NCBI RefSeq assembly: GCF_036226445.1
Contig: NZ_CP108474.1
Span: 4,588,001-4,652,000, forward strand
From: Streptomyces sp. NBC_01255
GTDB taxonomy: Bacteria; Actinomycetota; Actinomycetes; Streptomycetales; Streptomycetaceae
DNA length: 64,000 nucleotides
Reading direction: 5' to 3'
The notes beneath the pieces were generated by a model. That model was not told where the DNA came from. It made no database searches and saw only the letters and a list, made by a program, of their open reading frames with translations. Of the stretch, positions 45,319-53,343 are shown in pieces; the first letter of the stretch is position 1, and every line of letters begins with the position of its first letter. The position numbers and the translations under genes were made by a program.

Positions 45319-46860
45319 TCAGCCGGCCCCGCAGATCCGTAGCCCCTTCGGGGTGGAGCAGGGCAGATGGCCGTGGGTGAGGACGACGTCCTGGCCGCTG
45401 CCCCGGATCAGGTAGTTGAGGAAGCTGGAGGTCAGGGAGTCGGCCGGCGGCCGGCCCCAGGTGTAGGCGTACTCGATCTCCCGGTACGGGTAGCTGGACT
45501 CGCCGATCTCCTCGACGACGGGTCTGCGCCCGTCGATGGCGACCCGGTGCAGCCCCTTCAGGCCGCTGCCGCTGCGGAGTTCGGTGTAGCCGATGGCGCC
45601 GGGAAGCCTGGCGACGGTCGACAGGACCTGTTCGGTGGAGTCGAGTTCGCAGCGGACCACCACGGAGGCGGGGTCGTCGATGTTCTGGCAGTCGAGGGAG
45701 GAGTTGGCCAGCTCGTTGCGGCCGAGGACCCGGCGCTGGAACACCTCCCTGGTACCGGAGTTGGCGTCCCTGCTGATCAGCCGGACCGGCTGGTCGAGGC
45801 TGGGGACCAGCTCCTTCCAGTTGGTGATCTCGCCCCGGTAGAGGCGGCGGATCTCGTCCAGGGTGAGGCTCTCCACGGGGATCCCGTCGTTGAGGACGAG
45901 CGTGAAGAGGGAGACCGCGACCATGCTCTCCCGCAGCTGCGGATAGCCGCCCGGCTTGCGCCCGTCGGAGAGGGCGACGACGGCGGGGGAGCCCTTGGCG
46001 GACTTCGCCCCGGACGCTTCCAGCTCCCGTATCCCGGCGGTCGAGCCGTGCGCGGTCACGTTCACCGTCGAGCCCGCGCAGTCCTTCTCGTACTTCCTCG
46101 CCAGCTCCCGTACGACCGGTGCGAAGGCCGTCGAGCCGGTGACGGTGAGGGTGCCCCTGGCGCAGCCGATCGGGGGCGGGGTCTGCTCGCGGACGATGAT
46201 CGCGGCGAGCGCGACGACACAGACGGTGAGGACGACGGTGACCGTGCGGGCGACCCGGCTGAAGACGGGCGGCTTGTCGTCGGGGGTCGTGCTGTGGTTG
46301 ACGTGGACGTGCCCCTCGGCGATGTTGCCGTCGACCGAGACCGGGTCGTCGATCGGGCCGCCGGTGAGCAGGACGAGCAGCTTGTAGTGGGCGCCGCGGT
46401 TGAGCGGGACCTTGGGCAGCAGGATGGTGGCGTCGCCCTCCGCCGGGCCCACCCAGCTGTCGGAGAAGTGGCTGAGCAGCCGGGGATGGTCGGGAGCGGT
46501 CACGACGACCGCCTGCACCCGGCGGCGCTCGAACTCGACCGTGAGTCCGTGGTCGTCACCGTCCGTGTAGTGGTCGGCGCCGATGGACAGGGCCCCGTCG
46601 TTCTCGATCCGGAGCAGGACGAGGGTGGCGTCCCTCAGGGCCGGGGTCGCGTTGAAGAACCCGCGCCGCACGGCCGCGCCGGGGCCGGTCGCCGCCCCGT
46701 TCGTCGCGGCGTTCCCGATGGTCGTGTCGAGCTGGACGCGGTAGCCGATCCGCCGCTGGTGCGGCACCCGCCGCTCGTACCAGACGGCACCGGTGGAGAC
46801 GAGGACACCGAGGAGGGCGGTGACCAGGGCGATGAGGTTCTCAGCGGTGAGCCAGTCCAC
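45319..46860 (-). CDS. Membrane protein with C-terminal PstS-like binding domain
   Basis: A 513-residue protein with GTG start 46860 (an upstream extension lacks coding character). It has an N-terminal helix (LIALVTALLGVLVSTGAVWY), a ~200-residue beta-rich region (VLLRIENDGALSIGADHYT), a second helix (VTVVLTVCVVALAAIIV), and a ~260-residue substrate-binding domain with LTVTGSTAFAPVVREL and ISRDANSGTREVFQRRV, as in phosphate-binding PstS. No pst permease genes are nearby. Probably an extracellular phosphate or anion sensor. It sits just upstream of the kinase gene on the same strand. Confidence 0.83.
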   Translation of the reverse strand: MDWLTAENLIALVTALLGVLVSTGAVWYERRVPHQRRIGYRVQLDTTIGNAATNGAATGPGAAVRRGFFNATPALRDATLVLLRIENDGALSIGADHYTDGDDHGLTVEFERRRVQAVVVTAPDHPRLLSHFSDSWVGPAEGDATILLPKVPLNRGAHYKLLVLLTGGPIDDPVSVDGNIAEGHVHVNHSTTPDDKPPVFSRVARTVTVVLTVCVVALAAIIVREQTPPPIGCARGTLTVTGSTAFAPVVRELARKYEKDCAGSTVNVTAHGSTAGIRELEASGAKSAKGSPAVVALSDGRKPGGYPQLRESMVAVSLFTLVLNDGIPVESLTLDEIRRLYRGEITNWKELVPSLDQPVRLISRDANSGTREVFQRRVLGRNELANSSLDCQNIDDPASVVVRCELDSTEQVLSTVARLPGAIGYTELRSGSGLKGLHRVAIDGRRPVVEEIGESSYPYREIEYAYTWGRPPADSLTSSFLNYLIRGSGQDVVLTHGHLPCSTPKGLRICGAG

Positions 46861-47032
46861 CCGCGCGACAGTACGCACGTGTGTGCGGTTCCGTGCGAGG
46901 CGTAGTCCCCCGTCACCCGGAGTTCTCCCTTCCTTCAGCCGGGGGCTCGCGGGCGGGCCATCAGGGGTTGCTCGGGGCTCTCCGGCGTGGGTGTAATGGC
47001 CACGAGGGGGCCTTCCGTCTGAGGAGTACCCC

Positions 47033-47977
47033 ATGCGTGTCGTCGAAGTGACCGCCTACGGCGGACCCGAGGTCCTCAGAATGGCCCGCCGGCCCGAGCC
47101 GGTGGCCGGGGACGTCCCCGGCAGGGTGCGCGTACGGCTCAAGGCCGCCGGTGTGAACCAGGCGGATCTGCGGATCCGGGCAGGCCTGTACGCCGACGCG
47201 GTCGGCGCGCTCAAGCCCCCCTTCGTCCTGGGGACGGACTTCGCGGGAAAGCTGCTCGATCCCCTGCCCGGGATGGCCGAAGGGACCCGTGTGGCCGGTT
47301 ACGTCAACTGGTACGAGGAGCTGACCGGCGAGGGCACGTACGCCGAGGTCATCTGGGTCGATCCGGACTGGCTGGCCCCGATCCCGGACGACGTGGACTT
47401 CACCGTGGCCGCGTCCGTCCCGCTGGCCTCGGCCACCGCCCAGCAGGGCCTCGACCGGCTCGCCCTCCCGGCGGGGGCGACGCTGCTCGTGACCGGCGGG
47501 AGTACCGTGGTGGGCCGCTTCGCGGTCCAGTACGCCCATGCGGCCGGACTGTGGGTCGTGGCCGTCGCCCACGAGGGTGACGAGAGCGAACTGAAGATCC
47601 TCGGCGCGGACCACGCCGTCCCGCGCGGTGCGCCGGAGGAGGTGGCCGCCAGGGTGATGGAGGTCGCCCCGGAGCGGGTGGACGGGGTCTTCGACGGGGC
47701 GCTCTTCGGCGGTGTGGGGCTCCTTCCGCTGCTGAAGGACGACGGCGTCTTCGTCGCGATCGCTCCCGACCGGGTTCCGGCCGCCGAGCGGAACATCCGC
47801 GTCGAGGCCGTCCGGGCCCGCCCGGACGCCGCCCGGTTGAAGGAGACCCTGGAGAAGGTCGCGGCCCGTGAGCTGATCACCCGGGTGGCCGACGTCATGC
47901 CGCTGGAGGAGGTCGCCGAGGCCCACCGCCGGGCGGAGGCGGGCCACCGCCCGGGCCGCGTCATCCTGATGATCTGA
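47033..47977 (+). CDS. Zinc-independent quinone oxidoreductase-type MDR
   Basis: The 314-residue protein has VTAYGGPEVLRM, AAGVNQADLRIRAGLY, LVTGGSTVVGRFAVQYAHAAG (NADPH site: the family's usual glycines are partly replaced) and HRRAEAGHRPGRVILMI at the C-terminus. It has no zinc-binding Cys set, so it is a quinone-reductase-like medium-chain dehydrogenase. The substrate is unknown. The gene diverges from the PstS-like gene by 172 bp. A terminator follows. Confidence 0.92.
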   Translation: MRVVEVTAYGGPEVLRMARRPEPVAGDVPGRVRVRLKAAGVNQADLRIRAGLYADAVGALKPPFVLGTDFAGKLLDPLPGMAEGTRVAGYVNWYEELTGEGTYAEVIWVDPDWLAPIPDDVDFTVAASVPLASATAQQGLDRLALPAGATLLVTGGSTVVGRFAVQYAHAAGLWVVAVAHEGDESELKILGADHAVPRGAPEEVAARVMEVAPERVDGVFDGALFGGVGLLPLLKDDGVFVAIAPDRVPAAERNIRVEAVRARPDAARLKETLEKVAARELITRVADVMPLEEVAEAHRRAEAGHRPGRVILMI

Positions 47978-48008
47978 CCGGTTCCGATCGGTTCCGGCCC
48001 GTCAACCT

Positions 48009-48042
48009 CATCCGCCCCGGGTGCCCCGACCCGGGGCGGATG
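48009..48042 (+). terminator. Terminator after the MDR gene
   Basis: CATCCGCCCCGGGT and ACCCGGGGCGGATG form a perfect 14-bp stem with a six-base loop, 31 bp after the stop. Confidence 0.88.
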
Positions 48043-48086
48043 ACGGCCGTACCGGTACCTGGGACGAGGGGGATCGTTATCCGGAC

Positions 48087-48308
48087 ATGAACTCTTCCCA
48101 GCGTGTCCTCACCGCCCTCGCCCTCGCCGCCTCCGCCATCGGTCTCGGAGCGGGCGCCGCCGCCGCGGTCGACCCCCTGGCGGGCGCGACCGGCCTGCTC
48201 GGCCCGGTCACCGGCGTCGCCAGCCAGTCCGACTCTCCCCTGGGCGCCGTCACGGACGCCGCGAACCCCGCCGCGCTCGGCGACGTCACCAAGGCCCTGC
48301 CCCTCTAA
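48087..48308 (+). CDS. Small secreted protein
   Basis: A 73-residue protein with a signal peptide (LTALALAASAIGLGAGAAAA, cleavage near residue 27). The mature part is short and Ala/Gly-rich (VDPLAGATGLLGPVTG). It has no Cys and no repeat. Family not known. It sits between two terminators, so it is its own transcript. Confidence 0.75.
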   Translation: MNSSQRVLTALALAASAIGLGAGAAAAVDPLAGATGLLGPVTGVASQSDSPLGAVTDAANPAALGDVTKALPL

Positions 48309-48336
48309 GGCGCCCGCTTCTCCCTCTCTCCCCCGA

Positions 48337-48382
48337 CGGCTCCGGGGGGCGGCAAGCCGCCGCCCCCCGGAGCCGTTTTTTG
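48337..48382 (+). terminator. Rho-independent terminator with T tract
   Basis: An 18-bp perfect stem (48337-48354 with 48360-48377), a five-base loop and six T (48377-48382). A textbook intrinsic terminator, the best in the window. Confidence 0.97.
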
Positions 48383-48472
48383 TGGCGCAAAGCTATCGAA
48401 CAGCTGTGGCAGGATTCGGGGCAGCGGCGGTGTGTCAAATGCGCCGCCGAAGTATCCCAGGGGGGATTTTCG

Positions 48473-49318
48473 ATGAACATCATTCGTCGTCGTGCGCTCA
48501 AGGGCGCGTTCGTCGCCACCGCCGTCGCGGTCGCGACCGCGACCGTGGCCGGCACGGCCTCCGCGGCGGAGCTGCCGGTGCAGCCCACGTTCGAGATGTA
48601 CGGCGTCCACAAGACGACCCAGGAACTCCACGTGTGGTACCCCGTGGGGAACGGCAGCTTCGAGAAGGTCGGTCCTCTGGACGACGCCCGCGACATCGCC
48701 GACATCGTCGTCGCCGACAACGACAACGACGGACACGGCGAGAGCGAGTGGATCGTCTACAAGGACGGGCGCCTGGACTTCTGGGGCCCCGAGTCGGGCT
48801 CCGAGGACACGAGCGTCGTCGGCAAGGGCTGGAACATCTACAAGACGGTCCTCTCGCCCGGCAACATCGGCGGTGCCAAGGAGGCCGACCTCATCGGCGT
48901 CGACAAGTACGGCGTGCTGTGGAGCTACCTCACGTACCCGAACGGCACCACCACCACCCGCGTGCGGGTCGGCGGCGGCTGGAACGCGTACGACCAGATC
49001 GCCGGCCAGGGCGACCTGACCGGTGACGGCAAGCCCGACATCGTCGCCAAGGAGAAGTCCACCGGCTACCTGTACCTCTACAAGGGCACGGGCAACTACA
49101 AGGCCCCCTTCAGCGGCCGTACGAAGATCGGCCAGGGCTGGAACGCGTACGACCGCCTGGTGTCGACCGGTGACATCAACCTCGACGGCAAGGCGGACCT
49201 CCTCGCCCGCAAGCCCAGCGGTGCGCTGATGCGCTACTACGGCACGGGCGTCGCCGCGACCCCGTTCAAGGCGCCGACCCAGGTCGGCACCGGCTACCAG
49301 TCGTACAACCTGCTGTAG
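48473..49318 (+). CDS. Secreted FG-GAP/VCBS repeat protein
   Basis: A 281-residue protein with a signal peptide (KGAFVATAVAVATATVAGTA, cleavage near ASAAE). Three related repeats follow with GWNIY or GWNAYD starts and calcium-type loops (GDLTGDGKPDIVAKE, GDINLDGKADLLAR), as in VCBS/FG-GAP beta-propellers. Such proteins bind ligands or surfaces. ATG 48473 follows GGGGGGA. It is preceded by a strong terminator, so it has its own promoter. Confidence 0.9.
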   Translation: MNIIRRRALKGAFVATAVAVATATVAGTASAAELPVQPTFEMYGVHKTTQELHVWYPVGNGSFEKVGPLDDARDIADIVVADNDNDGHGESEWIVYKDGRLDFWGPESGSEDTSVVGKGWNIYKTVLSPGNIGGAKEADLIGVDKYGVLWSYLTYPNGTTTTRVRVGGGWNAYDQIAGQGDLTGDGKPDIVAKEKSTGYLYLYKGTGNYKAPFSGRTKIGQGWNAYDRLVSTGDINLDGKADLLARKPSGALMRYYGTGVAATPFKAPTQVGTGYQSYNLL

Positions 49319-49344
49319 CAGTACGGGCGTTACGCGCCTCACGT

Positions 49345-49379
49345 CGGCCCCGGGCCTCGGATCTCCGAGCCCGGGGCCG
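49345..49379 (+). terminator. Terminator after the VCBS gene
   Basis: CGGCCCCGGGCCTCGG and CCGAGCCCGGGGCCG pair over 15 bp with one bulge and an ATCT loop. Confidence 0.82.
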
Positions 49380-49416
49380 CTTCGTATGCAACCGGAACCC
49401 CAACTGTCACAAGTTC

Positions 49417-49444
49417 TGGTCTAGACCTTGACAGGTCCAGACCA
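49417..49444 (+). promoter_or_regulatory. DasR-type direct repeats and -35 of the chitinase promoter
   Basis: TGGTCTAGACCT (49417-49428) and AGGTCCAGACCA (49433-49444) both resemble the dre/chitinase-repeat consensus (TGGTCTAGACCA-like). The perfect -35 TTGACA (49428-49433) lies between the two. This is the classic arrangement in Streptomyces chitinase promoters, repressed by DasR and induced by chitin breakdown products. Confidence 0.85.
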
Positions 49445-49496
49445 ATCACGCTTCGCTGGGCCTTCCCCACCCGGACCCCACCCGGAAGGACAGCTC

Positions 49497-50384
49497 ATGC
49501 TGCGAAGGCTGATCACTCTGATCGCCGCTCTCTGTACGGCCGCTGGACTCGCCGTACTCCTCCCCTCCGCGACCGCCGGCGCGGCCCCCGCCTGTGTCGG
49601 CGCCTGGAACTCGGGCAGCGTCTACACCGGCGGCATGACCGCCTCGTACAACGGCCACAACTGGTACGCGAAGTGGTGGACCCAGAACGAGCGTCCCGGC
49701 TCCTCCGACGTCTGGCGCGACGAGGGCACCTGCGGCACCGGCGGCGGCACGGACCCGGACCCCTCCGGATTCGTCGTCTCCGAGGCGCAGTTCAACCAGA
49801 TGTTCCCGAACAGGAACCCCTTCTACACGTACGCGGGCCTCACCGCCGCCCTCAAGTCCTACCCCGGCTTCGCCAAGACGGGCAGCGACACGGTGAAGAA
49901 GCAGGAGGCTGCGGCTTTCCTCGCCAACGTCTCCCACGAGACGGCGGGCCTCTTCTACATCGTCGAGCAGAACACCGCGAACTACCCGCACTACTGCGAC
50001 GCGGGCCAGCCCTACGGCTGCCCGGCCGGCCAGGCCGCGTACTACGGCCGCGGCCCGATCCAGCTCTCCTGGAACTTCAACTACAAGGCGGCCGGTGACG
50101 CCCTCGGCATCGACCTGCTCAACAACCCCTGGAGGGTCGAGCAGGATCCGGCCGTCGCCATGCAGACGGGCCTCTGGTACTGGAACACCCAGAACGGCCC
50201 CGGCACGATGACCGCCCACAACGCCATGGTCAACGGCGCGGGCTTCGGCCAGACCATCTGGGCGATCAACGGCAGCCTGGAGTGCAACGGCGGCAACCCG
50301 GCCCAGGTGCAGAGCCGGGTCACCAAGTACCAGCAGTTCACCCAGATCCTGGGCGTACCCACCGGCGCGAACCTGTACTGCTGA
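49497..50384 (+). CDS. Secreted GH19 chitinase with chitin-binding domain
   Basis: The 295-residue protein has a signal peptide (LITLIAALCTAAGLAVLL, cleavage near GAAPA), a small carbohydrate-binding domain (GAWNSGSVYTGGMTASYNG, then WTQNERPG), a short Gly/Thr linker and a GH19 domain (FNQMFPNRNPFYTYAGLTAAL, FLANVSHETAGL with the catalytic Glu, YYGRGPIQLSWNFNYKAAG). It cleaves chitin by inversion outside the cell. ATG 49497 follows GGAAGGA. The promoter carries DasR sites. Confidence 0.97.
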   Translation: MLRRLITLIAALCTAAGLAVLLPSATAGAAPACVGAWNSGSVYTGGMTASYNGHNWYAKWWTQNERPGSSDVWRDEGTCGTGGGTDPDPSGFVVSEAQFNQMFPNRNPFYTYAGLTAALKSYPGFAKTGSDTVKKQEAAAFLANVSHETAGLFYIVEQNTANYPHYCDAGQPYGCPAGQAAYYGRGPIQLSWNFNYKAAGDALGIDLLNNPWRVEQDPAVAMQTGLWYWNTQNGPGTMTAHNAMVNGAGFGQTIWAINGSLECNGGNPAQVQSRVTKYQQFTQILGVPTGANLYC

Positions 50385-50561
50385 TCAGTCCTGCCAGGCA
50401 ACGAACACGGTCCAGGCGGCGGGCTCCACGGCGAACGTGGGCCCGTCGCTGACCTTCGAGTCCCGAAGGTGGACGGCGTGGGCGCAGGAGGCGACCTCTA
50501 CGCAGTTGCCGCCACTGCTGTCGCTGTAGCTGGACTTGAACCAGTGCAAGGTGTCGTTCAT
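50385..50561 (-). CDS. DUF397 protein (WhiJ-associated type)
   Basis: A 58-residue protein: LHWFKSSYSDSSGGNCVEVA, then VHLRDSKVSDGPTFAV and WTVFVAWQ, the DUF397 pattern. In Streptomyces these small proteins sit next to WhiJ-like XRE regulators, as here, and are thought to act with them. Its start overlaps the regulator's stop (ATGA). Its stop abuts the convergent chitinase stop with no gap. Confidence 0.93.
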   Translation of the reverse strand: MNDTLHWFKSSYSDSSGGNCVEVASCAHAVHLRDSKVSDGPTFAVEPAAWTVFVAWQD

Positions 50562-51406
50562 CTTTGTACTCCCGCCAACTCCTCGATGAGGCCCAGCGAC
50601 CTGCGCGGATCCAGGGCCTGTGCCCGGATCTTTGCATACTGCTGCATGTGAGCACTTACCTTCGCTCGGTCGGTGATCAGCAGGCTCTCCCGCTGGATCT
50701 CCAGGTAGGTCACACGGTCGTGGGCGGGGGTCTCGATGATGTTCAGATCGCCCCGGTCGCCGGCGTACTCGCCCCCGAGCCCCGCATCCAGCGGCAGCAC
50801 CTGAAGGTTCACGTTCCTCCTGCGGGCGCACTCGGCCAAGTACTCCAGCTGCTCCCGCATCACCTCCTTGTCACCGATCACTCGCCGCAGCACCGACTCG
50901 TCGAGGATCAGCTCGATCTCGCACACCTGCTTCCTGTTGAACAGGGCCTTGCGGGCCATCCGGCCGACGACCAGCTCCTCGACCCGCTCCGGAGTCGGCT
51001 CCGGGTGACCGCCCGCGATCAGCGCCCGCGCATACGCCTCCGTCTGGAACAGACCGTGCACGACGTGGTTCGCGTACAGCCACAGCGCCAGCGCCTTCTG
51101 CTCGATCGGTGCGTACCCGCGGAACTGCTCCGGCAGTTTCTCCAGCCGTACGAGCTCCCGCATCTCCTCGAAGATGCCCGTCCCGCCGCCCAGGGCGACT
51201 TCGAGATGCACCAGCATCTCGTCGCTCACCGCGTGCAGGAGCCGTTCCATCGCGCTGATCGCCGCGCCGCTGTAGCCCATCTGCGCGCCCAACTGCTCCT
51301 GTGTCAGGCCCTTCTTCAGTCGCATTCTCTTCGCCACGGCAGCCGCCATCCTCGCCGCGGGGCCCACCGTTTCCTTGTTCTCTTCTCGCGCCATCGCGAT
51401 CCCCAT
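50558..51406 (-). CDS. WhiJ-like XRE-family regulator (DUF5753)
   Basis: The 282-residue protein has an N-terminal XRE HTH (RMRLKKGLTQEQLGAQMGYS, then ISAMERLLH) and a C-terminal DUF5753 domain (YANHVVHGLFQTEAYARALI, then LPLDAGLGGEYAGDRGDLNII). These are developmental or antibiotic-related regulators in Streptomyces, usually paired with a DUF397 protein, as here. ATG 51394 with GGGGAT upstream is an alternative start. Three 10-bp direct repeats lie just before the gene. Confidence 0.95.
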   Translation of the reverse strand: MGIAMAREENKETVGPAARMAAAVAKRMRLKKGLTQEQLGAQMGYSGAAISAMERLLHAVSDEMLVHLEVALGGGTGIFEEMRELVRLEKLPEQFRGYAPIEQKALALWLYANHVVHGLFQTEAYARALIAGGHPEPTPERVEELVVGRMARKALFNRKQVCEIELILDESVLRRVIGDKEVMREQLEYLAECARRRNVNLQVLPLDAGLGGEYAGDRGDLNIIETPAHDRVTYLEIQRESLLITDRAKVSAHMQQYAKIRAQALDPRRSLGLIEELAGVQR

Positions 51407-51411
51407 CCGAA

Positions 51412-51441
51412 CTCAACCGGTCTCAACCGGTCTCAACTGCT
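51412..51441. promoter_or_regulatory. Three 10-bp direct repeats upstream of the XRE/DUF397 genes
   Basis: CTCAACCGGT at 51412-51421 and 51422-51431, then CTCAACTGCT at 51432-51441. The 10-bp period places each copy on the same face of the helix. They lie six bases upstream of the XRE start, so they may be an autoregulatory operator. Confidence 0.6.
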
Positions 51442-51577
51442 CCCCGCCGAATTCGACTGCCCACAAGGTGCGTTGGTGCAGGTCAAGGGGTTACCGACGC
51501 GCCCACCGCAGTCGTGGAAAACGCTAGCGTCGGCGCGGGAACATGTCCCTGTGAATGAAGAGAATCGGGAAGTAAAC

Positions 51578-51997
51578 GTGGATTGGATTCCTGTTTCCGG
51601 ATTCCAACTCCGCAAGGCCGGAGTGCAATTCGACGCCGTCCGCGTCGACGGCGACGAGGGGCGGCGGCTCGCCGACTGGATAGAGGCGCTCACCGGGGGC
51701 GACCCCGGGCCCGTCGTCATCGAGGCGAACGGCCGGCGCGGGGTGTACTTCCTCGTGCCGCCGGGGTCGACGGCGCACCGGTCGTGGCCGCGCGGGGTGA
51801 CCCGGTTCAACGCCGGGCCCGCCCAGGTGAGTTACGTACCAGTGCCCGCGTTGACGGGACGGACCTGGCCGCTGTCGTGGCGGTTCCCGCCGACGGCGCC
51901 GGGCCGGTTCGTGCACACGCTGCTCCTGCGGAGCGCCGTGAGGGAGCTCTTCGCGGACCCGTACGCGTACACGGACGCGACCGCTTCGGGCCGGTGA
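51578..51997 (+). CDS. Hypothetical protein divergent from the WhiJ-like locus
   Basis: A 139-residue protein with GTG 51578 preceded by GGGAAG (GTG 51551 is possible). It reads VDWIPVSGFQLRKAGVQFDAVR, then GPVVIEANGRRGVYFLVPPG, then ALTGRTWPLSWRFPPTAPG and HTLLLRSAVRELF. The pattern is a beta-rich cytosolic domain that I have seen beside such regulators, but I cannot name a family. It shares the intergenic repeats with the XRE gene, so it may be the regulated target. Confidence 0.7.
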   Translation: MDWIPVSGFQLRKAGVQFDAVRVDGDEGRRLADWIEALTGGDPGPVVIEANGRRGVYFLVPPGSTAHRSWPRGVTRFNAGPAQVSYVPVPALTGRTWPLSWRFPPTAPGRFVHTLLLRSAVRELFADPYAYTDATASGR

Positions 51998-52044
51998 AAT
52001 TTTATTCGCGGCGCGAGACGGCGGTATGTGCTTATTGTTCCGCC

Positions 52045-52836
52045 GTGACCGACTGGAGCGGCATCGAAGCCGCCGACTACGCCATACCCGCCGACCGTGA
52101 CCTGGAAGAACTGACAGGAGAGCTGTCCCGCGCGCTCGCGGATCCCGATCCGGGGATCCGCGACGGGGCGGCGTACTCCGTCCTCGCGACCTGGATCGAG
52201 CGCGGGGTGATCGACGGGCCCCGGCGGCTCGCGCTCGGCGACGAGATGGCGGCGCGCTTCGACGACCCGGAGATCCAGGCCCGGACGTTCGCGCCGCTCG
52301 TGCTCGACATGCTCGTGGGCAAGGGGGACCTCCGGCCGGAGTGGGTGGACGCGTTCGCGCGCTGGTACCCGGCGGAGGAGGACCTGCGGGGCCACGACGA
52401 GAAGCTCGGCTGGCTTCACGCGGTCGCGCACGGCGCGGACCTCCTCGCCGTGTTCGGGCGGCACGCCGAGGTGGACCCGGTGCGGATGCTGGACCTCGCC
52501 GCCGCGCGGCTTACGGCGCCCACCGACCACGTACTCGACCAGCTGGAGGACGACCGGCTCGCACGGGCCGTCGCCCGCGTCCTCATCCGCCCCGACCTGA
52601 CCGAGCACGAGGCGACGGCCTGGCTCGACGTGATCGCCGCCGACTTCGGGGCGGACGCCCCCGGCGCCCCCGTCCCCGCCCACCTCTCCAACTGCCTGCG
52701 CACGCTGCGCATGGTGTACGTCCTCGCGGACCGGGGCGTCCGGATGACCCGCGAAGGCGAGCCGCAGCCGCTCCCGCACGGCCCTGCGGTCAAGGCCCGC
52801 CTCGCGGAGGTCCTCGACCGGATCGTCAGGCGCTGA
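52045..52836 (+). CDS. DUF2785 family protein
   Basis: A 263-residue helical protein: DLEELTGELSRALADPDPGIRDGAAY, WIERGVIDGP, ILDMLVGK-like block, HDEKLGWLHAVAHGADLLAVF, then ARVLIRPDLTEHEATAWLDV. It matches DUF2785, whose function is unknown. GTG 52045 is the first plausible start. The last codons form part of a 9-bp repeat array. Confidence 0.86.
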   Translation: MTDWSGIEAADYAIPADRDLEELTGELSRALADPDPGIRDGAAYSVLATWIERGVIDGPRRLALGDEMAARFDDPEIQARTFAPLVLDMLVGKGDLRPEWVDAFARWYPAEEDLRGHDEKLGWLHAVAHGADLLAVFGRHAEVDPVRMLDLAAARLTAPTDHVLDQLEDDRLARAVARVLIRPDLTEHEATAWLDVIAADFGADAPGAPVPAHLSNCLRTLRMVYVLADRGVRMTREGEPQPLPHGPAVKARLAEVLDRIVRR

Positions 52837-52879
52837 TCAAGCTGATCAAGCCGGTCAAGCCGGTCAAGCCGGTCAAGGC
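52835..52879. repeat. Five 9-bp tandem repeats across a convergent gene junction
   Basis: Units GATCAAGCT, GATCAAGCC, GGTCAAGCC twice, then GGTCAAGGC fill 52835-52879. The stop codons of both the DUF2785 gene (52834-52836) and the MarR gene (52873-52875) are within or at the edge of the array, so copy-number change would be tolerated. Confidence 0.85.
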
Positions 52880-53343
52880 GTCTCGGGGGCCGTGTAGCGC
52901 GTACTGACCGCGTCCAGTGCCCCCGAGAGCCGTTCCAGTACCCGTACCGTCTCGTCGAAGGCCTCCTGGCCGCCCAGCTCCCGGGCGAGCAGGGCCGCCA
53001 GCTCCGCGTGGCCCGGCTCGATGCGGTCGATCGCCGCCCGGCCCGCCTCCGTCGGCGCGAGGAGCTTGGCGCGGCGGTGGGCGGGGTTCGTCTCGTACGC
53101 CGCCAGGCCCTCCCGTACGAGCAGGTCCGCGATCCGCTGGACGCTCTGGCGCGTGATGCCCATGACGCGGGCGATCCCGGCGACCGGCAGCGGTTCGGGG
53201 AGGACGGCGCCGAGGACCTGCCACCAGGCGGCGGTCAGGCCGGCCGGTTCGGCCAGCTTCTCCGAGACGGCGAGGAACTGGCCGTTGAGGCGGAAGGCGC
53301 CCAGGGCCGTACGGGACAGGGCGTCCTGCTCCTCGCGGCTCAC
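52873..53343 (-). CDS. MarR-family transcriptional regulator
   Basis: The 156-residue protein has the MarR winged helix (WWQVLGAVLPEPLPVAGIARVM, then ITRQSVQRIADLLVREGLAAYE, with the wing NPAHRRAKLLAPTEAGRAA) and flanking dimer helices. GTG 53343 overlaps the DJ-1 gene's stop. It probably controls the DJ-1/MarR operon from the two palindromes at 53944-53979. Confidence 0.93.
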   Translation of the reverse strand: MSREEQDALSRTALGAFRLNGQFLAVSEKLAEPAGLTAAWWQVLGAVLPEPLPVAGIARVMGITRQSVQRIADLLVREGLAAYETNPAHRRAKLLAPTEAGRAAIDRIEPGHAELAALLARELGGQEAFDETVRVLERLSGALDAVSTRYTAPETP

